Part shown: piece by piece, positions 20,807-31,462 of the stretch | How positions within the stretch are numbered: the first letter of the stretch is position 1 | Layout of the letters: every line of letters starts with the position of its first letter | NCBI RefSeq assembly: GCF_015352985.1 | Contig: NZ_JACYXF010000001.1 | Coordinates: 496,001 to 560,000 of the forward strand | DNA: 64,000 bases | From: Noviherbaspirillum malthae | Lineage (GTDB): Bacteria > Pseudomonadota > Gammaproteobacteria > Burkholderiales > Burkholderiaceae_D | Reading direction: 5' to 3' | Notes under the pieces: generated by a model | The model's database searches: none | What the model was told of the DNA's origin: nothing | The model's input: the letters and a program-made list of their open reading frames with translations, nothing else | Made by a program: the position numbers and the translations under genes

Positions 20807-22009
20807 ATGGATGGGTTAAAAAGCGGTGCCGATGCCCTATTTGTCTTGCTCGGCGCCATCATGATTCTCGCAATGCATGCAGGGTTCGCCTTTCTTGAGC
20901 TCGGCACGGTGCGCAAGAAGAACCAGGTCAATGCCCTGGTCAAAATATTAGTCGATTTCGCCATATCGACCATTGCCTATTTTTTCATAGGTTACGGCAT
21001 TTCCTACGGCGTCAACTTTTTCGCCGATGCTTCCACGCTGTCGGCCAGCAATGGCTTTGAACTGGTGAAGTTCTTTTTTCTCCTGACGTTCGCGGCGGCG
21101 ATCCCGGCCATCATTTCCGGCGGCATCGCGGAACGGGCGAAGTTTCATCCTCAGCTGGTGGCGACCGCATTGCTCGTCGGCTTCGTCTATCCATTGTTCG
21201 AGGGGATTGCATGGAACCAGCGCTTCGGAATCCAGGCCTGGCTGAAAGCCATGTTCTCCGCCGAATTCCACGATTTCGCCGGTTCCATCGTCGTGCATGC
21301 GGTCGGAGGATGGGCTGCATTGCCGGCCATTGTGTTTCTCGGCGCCCGCCGCGGACGTTATGCAAAGAACGGCGCCATTGCCGCGCATCCCCCATCCAAT
21401 ATTCCCTTTCTCGCGCTCGGCGCCTGGATTCTTGCGGTCGGCTGGTTCGGCTTCAATGTGATGAGCGCGCAAACGCTCGACAAGATCAATGGCCTTGTCG
21501 CCCTCAATTCGCTGATGGCCATGGTGGGCGGCACGCTGGTTGCGGTCATCCTTGGGAAGAACGACCCCGGTTTTGCCTATAACGGACCGCTTGCCGGGCT
21601 CGTGGCGATCTGCGCCGGGTCCGATCTCATGCATCCGCTGGGTGCGCTGATCACCGGAGGTATGGCGGGAGCGGTGTTTGTATGGATGTTTACGCTGACC
21701 CAGAACAAATGGAAGATCGACGACGTGCTCGGCGTCTGGCCCCTGCATGGACTGTGCGGCGCCTGGGGCGGCATTGCGGCGGGCATTTTCGGCCAGTCCA
21801 CGCTGGGGGGCATGGGCGGCGTGTCCTTCATGTCGCAGTTGCTGGGCACGCTTCTGGGCGTTGCCATCGCAGCTGCCGGCGGCACGCTCATCTATGGCGT
21901 ATTGAAGGCGACGGTGGGAATACGTCTCGATCCCGAACAGGAATTCAACGGCGCCGATCTGTCGATCCACAAGATCAGCGCGACGCCGGAACGGGAAACG
22001 AACTGGTGA
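20807..22009 (+). CDS. amt: Ammonium transporter (Amt family)
   Basis: This 400-residue inner-membrane channel for ammonium/ammonia has about 11 membrane segments. It opens without the long cleavable leader of some Amt proteins (MDGLKSGADALFVLLGAIM). Family motifs include FAFLELGTVRKKNQVN, the first pore His in GSIVVHAVGGWAALP and the second in WPLHGLCGAWGG, both present. No glnK gene adjoins it, unlike the usual glnK-amtB pair. Control by nitrogen status through sigma-54 and NtrC is indicated by the upstream sites. The start with SD AGGGAG is better supported than the codon 18 residues upstream, which lies before the transcription start. Confidence 0.93.
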   Translation: MDGLKSGADALFVLLGAIMILAMHAGFAFLELGTVRKKNQVNALVKILVDFAISTIAYFFIGYGISYGVNFFADASTLSASNGFELVKFFFLLTFAAAIPAIISGGIAERAKFHPQLVATALLVGFVYPLFEGIAWNQRFGIQAWLKAMFSAEFHDFAGSIVVHAVGGWAALPAIVFLGARRGRYAKNGAIAAHPPSNIPFLALGAWILAVGWFGFNVMSAQTLDKINGLVALNSLMAMVGGTLVAVILGKNDPGFAYNGPLAGLVAICAGSDLMHPLGALITGGMAGAVFVWMFTLTQNKWKIDDVLGVWPLHGLCGAWGGIAAGIFGQSTLGGMGGVSFMSQLLGTLLGVAIAAAGGTLIYGVLKATVGIRLDPEQEFNGADLSIHKISATPERETNW

Positions 22010-22036
22010 CGGATTGAAGGTCTATTGAGGCATGAG

Positions 22037-22074
22037 GAACCGTCTTGGGGGGGGGCGGCGCTCCGGGACGGTTC
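22037..22074. terminator. Hairpin between convergent amt and Nudix genes
   Basis: GAACCGTC (22037-22044) pairs with GACGGTTC (22067-22074). The loop contains an uninterrupted run of nine G at 22047-22055. It lacks a T tract, so termination is only probable. Confidence 0.4.
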
Positions 22075-22097
22075 GTGTCAATGCCCGGGCCATCGAT

Positions 22098-22673
22098 TCA
22101 ATCAGTCTGGCGCATGGGTTTGCGTATGTCTTCCGTGTGCAGCCCGTAACTGCCGCCTTCGGTACGGATGCGTGCCAGATCGGCAAAAAATGCCTTCAAT
22201 GTATGGCCGACCGTCGGAAAGGCGATATCGCTCCAGGGGATCTCATGTTCGGCAAATAACTCCACTTCAAGGCTCTCGATGCCTGCCTGATAGTCCAGAT
22301 CGAGGAGCGTCGCGCGGTAGAACATGTGCACTTGATGGACGTGGGGGACATTGAGCAGCGAGAAGAGGTCATGCAGCTGAATGCGCGCTCCCGCTTCTTC
22401 GAAGGTTTCGCGCAAGGCGGCTTCCGTCGTCGTCTCGCTGTTTTCCATGAAGCCGGCGGGGAGGGTCCAGTATCCGTAGCGCGGTTCGATGGCGCGCTTG
22501 CAAAGCAATACGCGAATGTTTCCATTTTCTTCCCAGACCGGTATCGAGCCGATCACCATCTTCGGGTTCTGATAATGAATGGTGCCGCACTGCTCGCAGA
22601 CGAAGCGCGGACGGTTGTCATCGGGAGGGACCAGTAGCGAAACGGGGTGTGCGCATTCAGAGCAGAATTTCAT
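22098..22673 (-). CDS. Nudix hydrolase with zinc ribbon
   Basis: This 191-residue protein has a four-Cys zinc ribbon at the N-terminus (FCSECAHPV...FVCEQCGTIHYQNPK) followed by a Nudix domain with the box GFMENSETTTEAALRETFEEAGA, a complete GX5EX7REUXEEXGU motif. It resembles the NUDIX proteins related to NADH pyrophosphatase but is shorter; the substrate is probably a nucleoside diphosphate derivative. The start MKFCSECAHPV is chosen because it begins the zinc ribbon; an open frame to 22817 lacks support. Confidence 0.88.
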   Translation of the reverse strand: MKFCSECAHPVSLLVPPDDNRPRFVCEQCGTIHYQNPKMVIGSIPVWEENGNIRVLLCKRAIEPRYGYWTLPAGFMENSETTTEAALRETFEEAGARIQLHDLFSLLNVPHVHQVHMFYRATLLDLDYQAGIESLEVELFAEHEIPWSDIAFPTVGHTLKAFFADLARIRTEGGSYGLHTEDIRKPMRQTD

Positions 22674-22801
22674 AGAAGGGAGACAAGTAATTATTGTGCC
22701 GACCGGGAAGGCTTCAGACCGCGTGCGCCTCCGGAACAGGTGTTTAACCGAACAATGAGGGATCGCGCATGACAAGTGTATCACCACAGATGAAGTTGCA
22801 A

Positions 22802-22830
22802 TTGCGCCGCTTGTCAATACGAGCTATACT
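22802..22830 (+). promoter_or_regulatory. Probable promoter of tRNA-fMet
   Basis: TTGCGC (22802-22807) and TATACT (22825-22830) are 17 bases apart and end 13 bases before the tRNA. Confidence 0.55.
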
Positions 22831-22843
22831 TTCATTCTTCAGA

Positions 22844-22920
22844 CGCGGGGTGGAGCAGTCTGGCAGCTCGTCGGGCTCATAACCCGAAGGTCACAGGTTC
22901 AAATCCTGTCCCCGCAACCA
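22844..22920 (+). tRNA. Initiator tRNA-fMet (anticodon CAU)
   Basis: This 77-nt cloverleaf has encoded CCA, anticodon loop CTCATAA, the three G-C pairs of the initiator anticodon stem (GGG/CCC), and the unpaired first base (C1 opposite A72) that marks initiator tRNA. It stands alone, about 150 bases ahead of scpB. Confidence 0.96.
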
Positions 22921-23071
22921 AGTCTTTAAAGTCTTTCAATTCCCGCCCTCATTACTCCTCCAATCAATCGGGCGCCGGAAAGCATCAACAGGTTTCTCTG
23001 ACCGGGCAGCATTGCGAAATGTCTGTCGTTGACGATAACTTCAGCAGCTGGTAAAGAACAAACGCAAGAAC

Positions 23072-23905
23072 ATGAATACTATTGAGGCTAAGAAAGTCCT
23101 CGAAACAGCGTTGCTTTGCGCACATGAGCCATTGTCGATCAGCGACATGAGAAAACTGTTCGCGGAAAGCGACGAAGGTCATGATCAGGTCGGCGCCGAT
23201 ACGATCAAGGCGATCCTTGAAGAACTGCGCAACGACTGGACCGACAAGGGTATCGAAATTGTCAGCCTTTCCACCGGCTGGCGTTTTCAAAGCCGCCCCG
23301 AGATGAAAAAATATCTTGAGCGGCTCAATCCCGAAAAGCCTCCCAAATACACGCGCGCAACCCTTGAAACACTTGCGATCATCGCGTACCGGCAGCCGGT
23401 GACGCGTGGTGATATTGAAGAAATTCGCGGTGTGACGGTGAACTCTCAAACCATCAAGATGCTCGAAGATCGTGGTTGGATCGAGGCAATCGGTCATCGC
23501 GATGTGCCGGGACGCCCGGCGCTGTTTGCAACGACAAGACAATTCCTCGACGACCTCGGTTTGACTTCGCTGGACCAGTTGCCGCCTTTGCAGCAAGTTG
23601 GCAAAGACGACATGCCAGGCGGAACCTTGCCTGAACTTCAGGCTCTTCAATCAGAAATCCAGGCAGGGCTGGACCAGGGCGCGGTCGCTGCCGAAGCCCC
23701 GGCTTCCCAGGCACCTGCCTCTTCAAATACCGAACCGGCCCCAGGACCGGCCCTTGAGCCGTCGGCATCGTCTTCGGAGATGGCCTTCGCTCCGACAGCG
23801 GACATCTCGCCACCAGATGCTGCACCTGTCACGGAAACCCAGGATGACGCAACGCACAGCCCGCAACAAAAAGAATCCAACGATGAACCCTCCTTCCCAA
23901 AATGA
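23072..23905 (+). CDS. scpB: Segregation and condensation protein B
   Basis: ScpB is the kleisin-associated winged-helix subunit of the SMC-ScpAB condensin. The first 185 residues carry the conserved winged helices ([33 protein letters not shown]). The remaining about 90 residues are a low-complexity Pro/Ala/Glu tail, usual in Burkholderiales. The end overlaps the rluB start by 23 bases, so the pair is coupled. scpA is not in the visible neighbourhood. Confidence 0.95.
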   Translation: MNTIEAKKVLETALLCAHEPLSISDMRKLFAESDEGHDQVGADTIKAILEELRNDWTDKGIEIVSLSTGWRFQSRPEMKKYLERLNPEKPPKYTRATLETLAIIAYRQPVTRGDIEEIRGVTVNSQTIKMLEDRGWIEAIGHRDVPGRPALFATTRQFLDDLGLTSLDQLPPLQQVGKDDMPGGTLPELQALQSEIQAGLDQGAVAAEAPASQAPASSNTEPAPGPALEPSASSSEMAFAPTADISPPDAAPVTETQDDATHSPQQKESNDEPSFPK

Positions 23906-25481
23906 TGTTGCGGCGGCCCCCGCCGATCTCGAGCCGAGAATGACGTCCGGCGAACAGACGCAGAACGATGCGTCGGCCGGCGAAGCAGCGGGCGACGACA
24001 GGAAAAAGCCGGTCAAGCGCGGAGTAAGAGGGCCGCGCAGCCTGCGCCGCACACGCGCGCCGCGCACCGCCGAAGCGGATGCATCCGCAGTTGCTGAAGA
24101 CGGCGACTTGCGCGAGCGTGCGCGCAAGGCAGGCGCGGGCGCGCCTGCTTCGGAAGCGGAGTCCGCCGATACCGGATCGGGCGAGCAGAAAAGGACGCGC
24201 CGCCAGCGTCCTGGCGGCCTTCGTGACGAGGGGGCGCGGAACGCGGGCCCGACAGAGAGGGAAAGCGCGGCATCGCCGCGTGCCCGGCAGGCAGGCAAAA
24301 AGGGCGCACCTGCGGTCAAGGGTGCTCAGGCGCGTGCGAAGGCAGGTAATGCCGATGATATCTTCAGCCTCGTGACTTCCGGCGCATTTGACGTTTCCGC
24401 GGAATCGGAAGGCCAGGGAGCGCGTCGCGACGCGCGTGCGGGCAAACCGGTTCGGCGTGACCTCACCGCCGAGGACGATGCGCCCAAGCTGCACAAGGTG
24501 CTTGCCGAAGTGGGCCTGGGCTCGCGGCGCGACATGGAAGAACTCATCATCGCCGGCCGTGTCTCGGTGAACGGCGAGCCGGCGCATATCGGTCAGCGCA
24601 TCCTGCCGACGGACCAGGTCCGCATCAACGGCAAGCTGGTGCAGCGCAAGATCAGCAAGCGTCCGCCGCGAGTGCTCATCTATCACAAGCCGGCCGGCGA
24701 GATCGTCAGTCATGACGATCCCGAAGGCCGCCCGTCGGTCTTCGCCAATCTGCCGACGATGAAAGCCGGCAAATGGCTTGCCGTCGGCCGCCTGGACTTC
24801 AATACGGAAGGTCTGCTGCTCTTTACGACTTCCGGCGACCTCGCCAACCGTCTCATGCACCCCCGGTACAACATCGAGCGTGAATACGCCGTTCGTACCC
24901 TGGGGGAGCTGGAGGAAGGCATGCGGCAGCGCCTGCTTGCCGGGGTCGAGCTCGAAGACGGCACTGCGCAGTTTTCGAAGATCGCCGACGGCGGCGGCGA
25001 AGGCGTGAATCGTTGGTATCGCGTGACGATCGGTGAGGGGCGCAACCGCGAGGTCCGCCGCATGTTCGAAGCCGTCGGCCTGACGGTATCCAGGCTGATC
25101 CGTACCCGATACGGCGTAATGACCCTGCCGAGCGGTCTCAAGCGCGGGCGCTGGGAAGAACTCGACGAGCACAGCGTGCGGGACCTGATGAACCTGAGCG
25201 GACTGGAAAAGCCTTCCGGCCAGTCTTCGGGTACCAAGCAGCGTGGCGACCGCAACGGCAACAGCAATGGAAATGACAGGGCTCAGACTGCCAAGCGTGG
25301 AGCGGCCTATCCCGCGCGGGGCAATCAGCGCACCCAGCAGGGGCAGCCGCGCAACCGTCAGCCGGATCCGCTGCAGACGGCGCTGGGATTTCCCGATGCC
25401 GGCCACGGGCGGCGCCACGCCGGTGGGCAGGGACGCGGCCAAACCATGGGCGGCATGCAGCGCCGGCGCTCGCGCGGCTAG
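23883..25481 (+). CDS. rluB: 23S rRNA pseudouridine(2605) synthase RluB
   Basis: This pseudouridine synthase has a long disordered N-terminal extension (residues 1 to about 195, rich in Arg/Ala/Glu), then an S4 RNA-binding domain (about 198-260, [22 protein letters not shown]), the catalytic domain with the Asp in [16 protein letters not shown] and the motif [15 protein letters not shown], and a basic disordered C-terminal tail of about 90 residues. At 532 residues it is almost twice the size of E. coli RluB, but such extensions are common in betaproteobacteria. The chosen start ([11 protein letters not shown]) overlaps scpB; starts further upstream in this frame lie inside scpB. Confidence 0.92.
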   Translation: MNPPSQNDVAAAPADLEPRMTSGEQTQNDASAGEAAGDDRKKPVKRGVRGPRSLRRTRAPRTAEADASAVAEDGDLRERARKAGAGAPASEAESADTGSGEQKRTRRQRPGGLRDEGARNAGPTERESAASPRARQAGKKGAPAVKGAQARAKAGNADDIFSLVTSGAFDVSAESEGQGARRDARAGKPVRRDLTAEDDAPKLHKVLAEVGLGSRRDMEELIIAGRVSVNGEPAHIGQRILPTDQVRINGKLVQRKISKRPPRVLIYHKPAGEIVSHDDPEGRPSVFANLPTMKAGKWLAVGRLDFNTEGLLLFTTSGDLANRLMHPRYNIEREYAVRTLGELEEGMRQRLLAGVELEDGTAQFSKIADGGGEGVNRWYRVTIGEGRNREVRRMFEAVGLTVSRLIRTRYGVMTLPSGLKRGRWEELDEHSVRDLMNLSGLEKPSGQSSGTKQRGDRNGNSNGNDRAQTAKRGAAYPARGNQRTQQGQPRNRQPDPLQTALGFPDAGHGRRHAGGQGRGQTMGGMQRRRSRG

Positions 25482-25575
25482 GCGTCGACATATCCTTCTG
25501 CGGCAGTCATGCCGCCTTGCAAGGCGGGTTGGTCGTTTTCCGGCATCTTTGGCCGGTTTCAGCCCGTCTTCTTGA

Positions 25576-25604
25576 TTGCGATGCCCTACCTAATTGTTTA
25601 TAAT
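25576..25604 (+). promoter_or_regulatory. Sigma-70 promoter of the rimP-nusA-infB operon
   Basis: TTGCGA (25576-25581) and a perfect TATAAT (25599-25604) are separated by 17 bases. Transcription would start near 25611, giving a leader of about 155 bases with two hairpins. Confidence 0.7.
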
Positions 25605-25615
25605 TAGAGAGTTAA

Positions 25616-25709
25616 CGAAATTCGCGCTCGCTATCGCGAGTTTCGTCGGGGATGACGGCTGAAGTTGGCCAAATCATAAAAAGGATGGGCAGATGCCCAT
25701 TTTTTTTTT
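25616..25709 (+). promoter_or_regulatory. Leader hairpin plus terminator-like attenuator ahead of rimP
   Basis: Just after the predicted transcription start CGAAATTCGCG pairs with CGCGAGTTTCG (25616-25645, 11 pairs including one G-U). Then ATGGGC (25685-25690) pairs with GCCCAT (25695-25700), followed by a run of ten T. The second structure is a textbook intrinsic terminator lying inside the leader, before the first gene, so it looks like an attenuator. The nusA operons of other bacteria are known to be autoregulated through leader termination. Confidence 0.65.
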
Positions 25710-25765
25710 GTTAAACAGTTTGCGTCGGCATTTTTGCACTCGACGCGTGCGTTTTGGAGAGTGGC

Positions 25766-26251
25766 TTGCGGTTGCTGGATTTGGTTGAAAAAACCGTGAC
25801 GGGCATGGGTTATGAACTGGTCGACCTCGAACAGGCGGCCCATGGCTTGCTGCGCGTTTATATCGACTTTCCGCCCGAGGCGGCGGACAAGGGGAGCATT
25901 ACGGTGGAAGACTGCGAAAAGGTCAGCCACCAGCTTTCCCATGTATTGACGGTGGAGAATGCCAGCTATGAACGGCTGGAAATTTCCTCCCCGGGGCTGG
26001 ATCGGCCTTTGAAGAAGCTGTCGGATTATGTCCGCTTCGCAGGTCAGGAGGCAGTGGTCAAGCTGCGCATGCCGATGCCCGGAGCCGCCAACCGCAAGTC
26101 CTTTCAGGGGGTGCTGCATGAGCCCGAGGGCGACATGCTGAAATTGGAATTTGAAGGAAAAGATGGACCGGCGATGTTGGAATTTACCCTCGCCGACGTG
26201 GACAAGGCACGCTTGGTGCCGAAAGTGGATTTTAGGAGTCGCAAAGGATGA
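25766..26251 (+). CDS. rimP: Ribosome maturation factor RimP
   Basis: RimP acts in 30S subunit assembly. The 161 residues show the N-terminal alpha/beta domain ([20 protein letters not shown]) and the SH3-like C-terminal half ([15 protein letters not shown]), with the conserved [13 protein letters not shown] motif. No ATG is available near the start; TTG at 25766 has GGAG six bases upstream, and TTG at 25754 or 25772 are alternatives. The stop overlaps the nusA start (ATGA). First gene of the operon. Confidence 0.93.
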   Translation: MRLLDLVEKTVTGMGYELVDLEQAAHGLLRVYIDFPPEAADKGSITVEDCEKVSHQLSHVLTVENASYERLEISSPGLDRPLKKLSDYVRFAGQEAVVKLRMPMPGAANRKSFQGVLHEPEGDMLKLEFEGKDGPAMLEFTLADVDKARLVPKVDFRSRKG

Positions 26252-27807
26252 GTCGCGAAATATTGCTGTTGGTTGATGCTCTGGCACGAGAAAAAAATGT
26301 CGATAAGGAAATCGTCTTCGGAGCCCTCGAGCATGCGCTTGCTCAAGCGACAAAGAAGCGCTATGACGGCGAAGTCGACGTCCGCGTTTCCATCGACCGC
26401 GAAACCGGGGAATTCGAGTCCTTCCGTCGCTGGCATGTCGTTCCCGACGAAGCAGGCCTTCAGTTGCCCGACCAGGAAGTCCTGCACTTCGAAGCCAAGG
26501 AACAGATTCCCGATATCGAAATCGACGACTATATCGAAGAGCCGATCGAGTCGGTTGAATTCGGCCGCCGCTTTGCGCAGGACACCAAGCAGGTTGTGCT
26601 TCAGCGCATCCGCGACGCCGAGCGCGAACAGATCCTGGCCGACTTCCTCGAGCGCGGCGATTCGCTGGTCACCGGTACCATCAAGCGCATGGAGCGCGGC
26701 GATGCCATCGTCGAATCGGGCAAGATCGAAGCGCGCCTGCCGCGGGATCAGATGATTCCCAAGGAAAACCTGCGCATCGGCGACCGCGTGCGGGCATACA
26801 TCCTGCGTATCGATCGCAATGCGCGCGGACCGCAGGTGATTCTGTCGCGCACCGCGCCGGAATTCATCATGAAGCTGTTTGAGCTGGAAGTCCCCGAAAT
26901 CGAGCAGGGCCTGCTTGAGATCAAGTCGGCAGCCCGGGATGCCGGCGTACGCGCGAAGATTGCCGTATTTACCAGCGACAAGCGCATCGACCCGATCGGT
27001 ACCTGCGTCGGCATGCGCGGTTCCCGCGTTCAGGCCGTGACCGGCGAGCTGGGCGGCGAGCGTGTCGATATCGTTCTCTGGTCGGAAGACCCGGCACAGT
27101 TCGTGATCGGTGCGCTGGCGCCGGCGAATGTGTCGTCGATCGTGGTGGATGAAGAGAAGCATGCGATGGACGTGGTCGTCGACGAAGAGAATCTGGCGAT
27201 CGCCATTGGCCGCGGCGGACAGAACGTGCGGCTCGCTTCCGAACTGACCGGTTGGCAGATCAATATCATGACTGCCGAAGAGTCGGCTGACAAATCAGCG
27301 GCGGAAACTGCGGTGATCCGGACGCTGTTCATGGAAAAACTCGATGTCGACCAGGAAGTGGCTGACATCCTCGTTGAAGAAGGTTTTTCAAGTCTGGAAG
27401 AAATTGCATACGTCCCCATCTCGGAGATGCTTGATATCGAAGCCTTCGACGAGGACACGGTCAATGAACTGCGCAACCGCGCGCGCGACGCGCTCGTCAC
27501 GGAAGCCATTGCTTCCGAGGAAGGGCTGGAGGGCATGGATGATTCCCTCGCCAATCTCGACGGCATCGATCGCGTAATAGCCGGCAAGCTCGGCCTCGCA
27601 GGAATCAAGACGCTCGGCGCATTTGCCAATCTGGCCTATGACGAGTTTGGCTCGATTCTCGCTTTGCCGGTCGAACGCGCACGCGAGCTGATCGAAACCC
27701 AGTTTAAAGACGTAACCGATGATGAAATGCGTCTGATCGACGCAAAGTACGACGATCGCGCCAGGGCACTGCAAGCCAAGGCACGGGAGCTTGCCGAATC
27801 TAAATGA
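26248..27807 (+). CDS. nusA: Transcription termination/antitermination protein NusA
   Basis: NusA binds RNA polymerase and RNA and modulates pausing, termination and antitermination. The 519 residues have the N-terminal domain (1-125), S1 domain (about 130-200), two KH domains ([41 protein letters not shown]) and two C-terminal acidic repeats of the E. coli type. The start overlaps the rimP stop. It may feed back on the attenuator in its own operon leader. Confidence 0.97.
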   Translation: MSREILLLVDALAREKNVDKEIVFGALEHALAQATKKRYDGEVDVRVSIDRETGEFESFRRWHVVPDEAGLQLPDQEVLHFEAKEQIPDIEIDDYIEEPIESVEFGRRFAQDTKQVVLQRIRDAEREQILADFLERGDSLVTGTIKRMERGDAIVESGKIEARLPRDQMIPKENLRIGDRVRAYILRIDRNARGPQVILSRTAPEFIMKLFELEVPEIEQGLLEIKSAARDAGVRAKIAVFTSDKRIDPIGTCVGMRGSRVQAVTGELGGERVDIVLWSEDPAQFVIGALAPANVSSIVVDEEKHAMDVVVDEENLAIAIGRGGQNVRLASELTGWQINIMTAEESADKSAAETAVIRTLFMEKLDVDQEVADILVEEGFSSLEEIAYVPISEMLDIEAFDEDTVNELRNRARDALVTEAIASEEGLEGMDDSLANLDGIDRVIAGKLGLAGIKTLGAFANLAYDEFGSILALPVERARELIETQFKDVTDDEMRLIDAKYDDRARALQAKARELAESK

Positions 27808-27857
27808 TGAAGAAAGCTCCACTAACATCCGTCGTGCTACATAGAAAAGAGGACTGA

Positions 27858-30692
27858 ATGGCGAGTAACAACGTAGCCCAATTTGCCACCGAACTGAAGA
27901 TGCCCGCAGACTTGCTGTTGACGCAACTGCGTGCTGCAGGCGTCGAGAAGAGTTCGGCGTCCGATATCTTGTCCAAGGAAGACAAGGATAAGCTGTTGAA
28001 TCACCTGCGCCGCTCCCATGGCGGTACGCCGGAAGGCGAGAAGAAGAAAATCACGCTGACCCGCAAGGAAACGACGGAAATCCGGCAGGCCGATGCCACC
28101 GGCAAGTCGCGCACCATTCAAGTCGAAGTGCGCAAGAAGCGTACTTTCATCAAGCGTGACGAACCTGCGACAGAGGAAGCTGCACCGAAGGAGGCTGCGG
28201 CTCCGGTCGTTGACCAGGCGGAAATCGAGCGTCGGGCGGAAGAAGAGCGCCGCCAGGCCGAGCTGATTGCGCGCCAGGAAGCGGAACTCCGCGAAAAGCA
28301 GGAGCGTCTTGCCCGCCTGGAAGCGGAAAAGGAAGCGCAGGCCAAGGCGCAGCGTGAAGCGGAAGAGGCCAAGCGCGCCGAGGAAGCGCGCGTCGCGGCC
28401 GAACGTGCCGCTCAGGCGGCCAAGGCCGACATGACCGCTGCCGAGGAGCGCAAGCGGGCGGCTGACGAAGAGGCGAAGAAAAAAGTCGCGGAACAGGAAG
28501 CAAAGGCTGCGGCCGAGCGGGCTGCGGCGACCGAGCGAGCGCGCAAGGCGGTAGCGGATGAAGTGGCGCAGATCAAGGCCATGATGAGCCAGCCGCGGCG
28601 CGTGATGAAAGCGCCGGAACCGGCACCTGCTCCAGCGCCTGCCGCCAAGGCAGCCGAAGGTACCTTGCACAAGCCGGCGGAAAAGAAACCCGGCGAGAAG
28701 AAAGACGACAAGAAACCGGCGACCGGCACTGCCGACAAGAAGTCCATCAAGTCGGCCAACGTGTCGTCGACCTGGCAGGACGACGCTGCCAAGAAGCGCG
28801 GCATCAAGACTCGCGGCGGCGCAGCCACGCCGGCTCCGGGCGGCCGTGACGGATGGCGCGGCGGACCGAAGGGTCGCCGCTCGTCGCATGGCGACGACCG
28901 CCACGAGTCCAACTTCCAGGTGCCGACCGAAGCGGTGGTCAAGGATGTGCATGTGCCCGAAACGATCACGGTCGCGGAACTGGCGCACAAGATGGCAGTG
29001 AAGGCCTCCGAAGTCATCAAGCATCTGATGAAGCTCGGACAGATGGTGACGATCAACCAGGTTCTTGATCAGGAAACAGCAATGATCCTGGTCGAGGAAA
29101 TGGGGCACAAGGCATTTGCAGCCAAGCTGGACGATCCGGAAGCCCTGCTGGAGCAGGCCGGCGAACACAGCGATGCCGAGGCATTGCCGCGCGCACCGGT
29201 GGTGACCGTCATGGGCCACGTCGACCACGGCAAGACTTCCTTGCTGGATTCGATCCGCCGCGCCAAGGTTGCGGCAGGCGAAGCGGGCGGCATTACCCAG
29301 CACATCGGCGCTTACCATGTGGAAACGCCGCGCGGCATCATCACCTTCCTGGATACGCCGGGTCACGAAGCGTTCACCGCGATGCGTGCACGCGGCGCCA
29401 AGGCGACCGACATCGTTATTCTGGTGGTTGCAGCCGACGACGGCGTGATGCCGCAGACGAAGGAGGCGATTTCTCACGCCAAGGCGGCAGGAGTGCCCAT
29501 CGTCGTCGCAATCAACAAGATCGACAAGCAGGGCGCCAACACCGAGCGCGTGACCCAGGAACTGATCGCGGAACAAGTGGTGCCCGAAGCCTACGGCGGC
29601 GATGCGCCGTTCATTCCGGTGTCGGCCAAGACCGGCCAGGGCATTGACGATCTGCTGGAGAACGTGCTGCTGCAGGCCGAAGTGCTGGAACTCAAGGCAC
29701 CGGTGGATGCGCATGCGAAGGGACTGGTCATCGAAGCCAAGCTCGACAAGGGCCGCGGTCCGGTGGCAACGGTTCTGGTGCAGTCGGGTACGCTCAAGCG
29801 CGGCGACGTCGTGCTGGCAGGTTCGTCGTATGGCCGCGTGCGCGCCATGCTCGATGAAAACGGCAAGAACGTTGCCGATGCCGGTCCGTCGATTCCGGTC
29901 GAAATCCAGGGCCTGACTGAAGTGCCGGCAGCCGGCGAAGAAGTCATGGTGATGGCAGATGAACGTAAGGCACGTGAAATTGCCTTGTTCCGTCAGGGCA
30001 AGTTCCGTGACGTGAAGCTGGCCAAGCAGCAGGCGGCGAAGCTCGAAAACATGTTCGAGCAGATGGCTGAAGGCGAAGTGAAGAATCTGCCTCTGATCAT
30101 CAAGGCCGACGTGCAGGGTTCGCAGGAAGCCATCGTGCATGCGATGCAGAAGCTGTCGACCAACGAGGTCCGCGTGCAGATCGTTCATGCCGCAGTCGGC
30201 GGCATCAGCGAATCCGACGTCAACCTCGCTGTCGCGTCGAAAGCCGTCATCATCGGCTTCAACACGCGCGCCGATGCATCGGCAAGGAAGCTGGCCGAGA
30301 CGAGCGGCATCGACATTCGTTACTACAACATCATTTACGATGCGGTGGACGAGATCAAGGCGGCGATGTCCGGCATGCTGGCACCCGAGAAGCGCGAACA
30401 GGCACTGGGTCTGGTCGAAATTCGCCAGGTCTTCCACGTCAGCAAGGTCGGCTCGATCGCAGGCTGCTATGTGCTCGACGGCCTCGTCAAGCGCGGTTCG
30501 TCCGTGCGCCTGCTGCGCGACAATGTCGTGGTCTGGACAGGCGAACTGGATTCGCTCAAGCGCTTCAAGGATGACGTAAAGGAAGTGAAGGCAGGCTTTG
30601 AATGCGGCTTGTCGCTCAAGAACTTCAACGACATCAAGGAAGGCGACCAGCTCGAAGTCTTCGAGGTGCAGGAAGTCGCGCGGACGCTGTAA
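27858..30692 (+). CDS. infB: Translation initiation factor IF-2
   Basis: This GTPase brings initiator tRNA to the 30S subunit. The 944 residues contain a small N-terminal IF2N domain, a long Lys/Glu/Ala-rich helical and low-complexity region (about 90-340), a second IF2N domain, and the GTPase domain (G1 [13 protein letters not shown]3 DTPGHEAF, G4 NKID), followed by domains II-IV ending near [10 protein letters not shown]. The first visible start, [15 protein letters not shown], matches the family. Internal starts for shorter isoforms are possible but not shown. It lies 50 bases after nusA. Confidence 0.97.
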   Translation: MASNNVAQFATELKMPADLLLTQLRAAGVEKSSASDILSKEDKDKLLNHLRRSHGGTPEGEKKKITLTRKETTEIRQADATGKSRTIQVEVRKKRTFIKRDEPATEEAAPKEAAAPVVDQAEIERRAEEERRQAELIARQEAELREKQERLARLEAEKEAQAKAQREAEEAKRAEEARVAAERAAQAAKADMTAAEERKRAADEEAKKKVAEQEAKAAAERAAATERARKAVADEVAQIKAMMSQPRRVMKAPEPAPAPAPAAKAAEGTLHKPAEKKPGEKKDDKKPATGTADKKSIKSANVSSTWQDDAAKKRGIKTRGGAATPAPGGRDGWRGGPKGRRSSHGDDRHESNFQVPTEAVVKDVHVPETITVAELAHKMAVKASEVIKHLMKLGQMVTINQVLDQETAMILVEEMGHKAFAAKLDDPEALLEQAGEHSDAEALPRAPVVTVMGHVDHGKTSLLDSIRRAKVAAGEAGGITQHIGAYHVETPRGIITFLDTPGHEAFTAMRARGAKATDIVILVVAADDGVMPQTKEAISHAKAAGVPIVVAINKIDKQGANTERVTQELIAEQVVPEAYGGDAPFIPVSAKTGQGIDDLLENVLLQAEVLELKAPVDAHAKGLVIEAKLDKGRGPVATVLVQSGTLKRGDVVLAGSSYGRVRAMLDENGKNVADAGPSIPVEIQGLTEVPAAGEEVMVMADERKAREIALFRQGKFRDVKLAKQQAAKLENMFEQMAEGEVKNLPLIIKADVQGSQEAIVHAMQKLSTNEVRVQIVHAAVGGISESDVNLAVASKAVIIGFNTRADASARKLAETSGIDIRYYNIIYDAVDEIKAAMSGMLAPEKREQALGLVEIRQVFHVSKVGSIAGCYVLDGLVKRGSSVRLLRDNVVVWTGELDSLKRFKDDVKEVKAGFECGLSLKNFNDIKEGDQLEVFEVQEVARTL

Positions 30693-31022
30693 GCTGCAGG
30701 CGCGCTTCGCGCTCAGGCTGACACGCAAGTTGCAAAAGGCAGCAACCAAGCATGCGCCGCCGTATGAGGAATACGGCGGCGCATGATGTTTGTGGGGTGC
30801 GTGTTTTCTGACGTTGCCGGCATTGCTTGAAAACGATTGCGATTCACCTCGGTCTGGCTACCATGTAGCCAGGGGATCCGAGATCCGGATACTGAAACAC
30901 GATACGGATCGTCCTTGGTGCCGCAAGCGTCAGTGCTGCCCTCAGCGCCGTTCCCGATGCCGCCCAGTGGGACCGCCACCCCGACAACGACAACAATAGC
31001 CAGTAAGCAAGGAAGTCATAGC
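30693..31022. other. infB-rbfA spacer
   Basis: This is an unusually long gap (330 bases) inside the infB-rbfA-truB cluster. It contains one strong hairpin (30751-30785). No convincing gene is visible. A further promoter for rbfA-truB may lie here, but I cannot point to it. Confidence 0.5.
30751..30785. other. Perfect 15-bp stem hairpin between infB and rbfA
   Basis: CATGCGCCGCCGTAT pairs with ATACGGCGGCGCATG around a GAGGA loop, with no T run after it. It could slow polymerase, protect the infB mRNA end or be a processing site. Confidence 0.6.
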
Positions 31023-31412
31023 ATGGCCAAACATAGCAAATCCATACCCGGCCGCGGTGTGCGCGTCGCCGATCAGATCCAGCGCGATCTTGCCGAAATC
31101 ATCGCGTATGAACTGAAAGATCCGCGCGTCGGCATGATCACCATCACCGAAGTGCAGGTAACGCCCGATTACGCGCATGCAAAGGTGTTCTTCACGACGC
31201 TCGTCGACAACGAGGAAGCAATCAAGAACACCTTGTCCGGCTTGCACAAGGCGTCGGGTTACATCCGCGGCCAGCTCGGCCGCAGGCTGACCATTCACAC
31301 CATTCCCGAACTGCATTTCGTGCACGATCGCTCTACCGCGCGGGGCATGGAACTCTCGAAGCTGATCGACCAGGCAAACGCCTCGCGCGCCGCGGACTTC
31401 GATCCCGAATAA
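31023..31412 (+). CDS. rbfA: Ribosome-binding factor A
   Basis: RbfA is a KH-like 30S maturation factor needed for 16S rRNA 5' end processing and cold adaptation. The 129 residues include the family start ([26 protein letters not shown]) and the [21 protein letters not shown] end. The start [12 protein letters not shown] is chosen because the frame upstream (to 30837) is not conserved-looking. It precedes truB by about 50 bases. Confidence 0.95.
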   Translation: MAKHSKSIPGRGVRVADQIQRDLAEIIAYELKDPRVGMITITEVQVTPDYAHAKVFFTTLVDNEEAIKNTLSGLHKASGYIRGQLGRRLTIHTIPELHFVHDRSTARGMELSKLIDQANASRAADFDPE

Positions 31413-31462
31413 CTGTAGTCAACCCGGCGCCAGGCGCCGCAGCATGAGTGCAATCCAATCAT

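Noticed and set aside
27837..30749. A 970-codon open frame antisense to infB
   Set aside because: A shadow of the Lys/Glu/Ala-rich high-GC infB coding sequence; composition is not protein-like.
30790..30999. A 69-codon frame between infB and rbfA
   Set aside because: No plausible start signal and an atypical amino-acid composition; treated as spacer.
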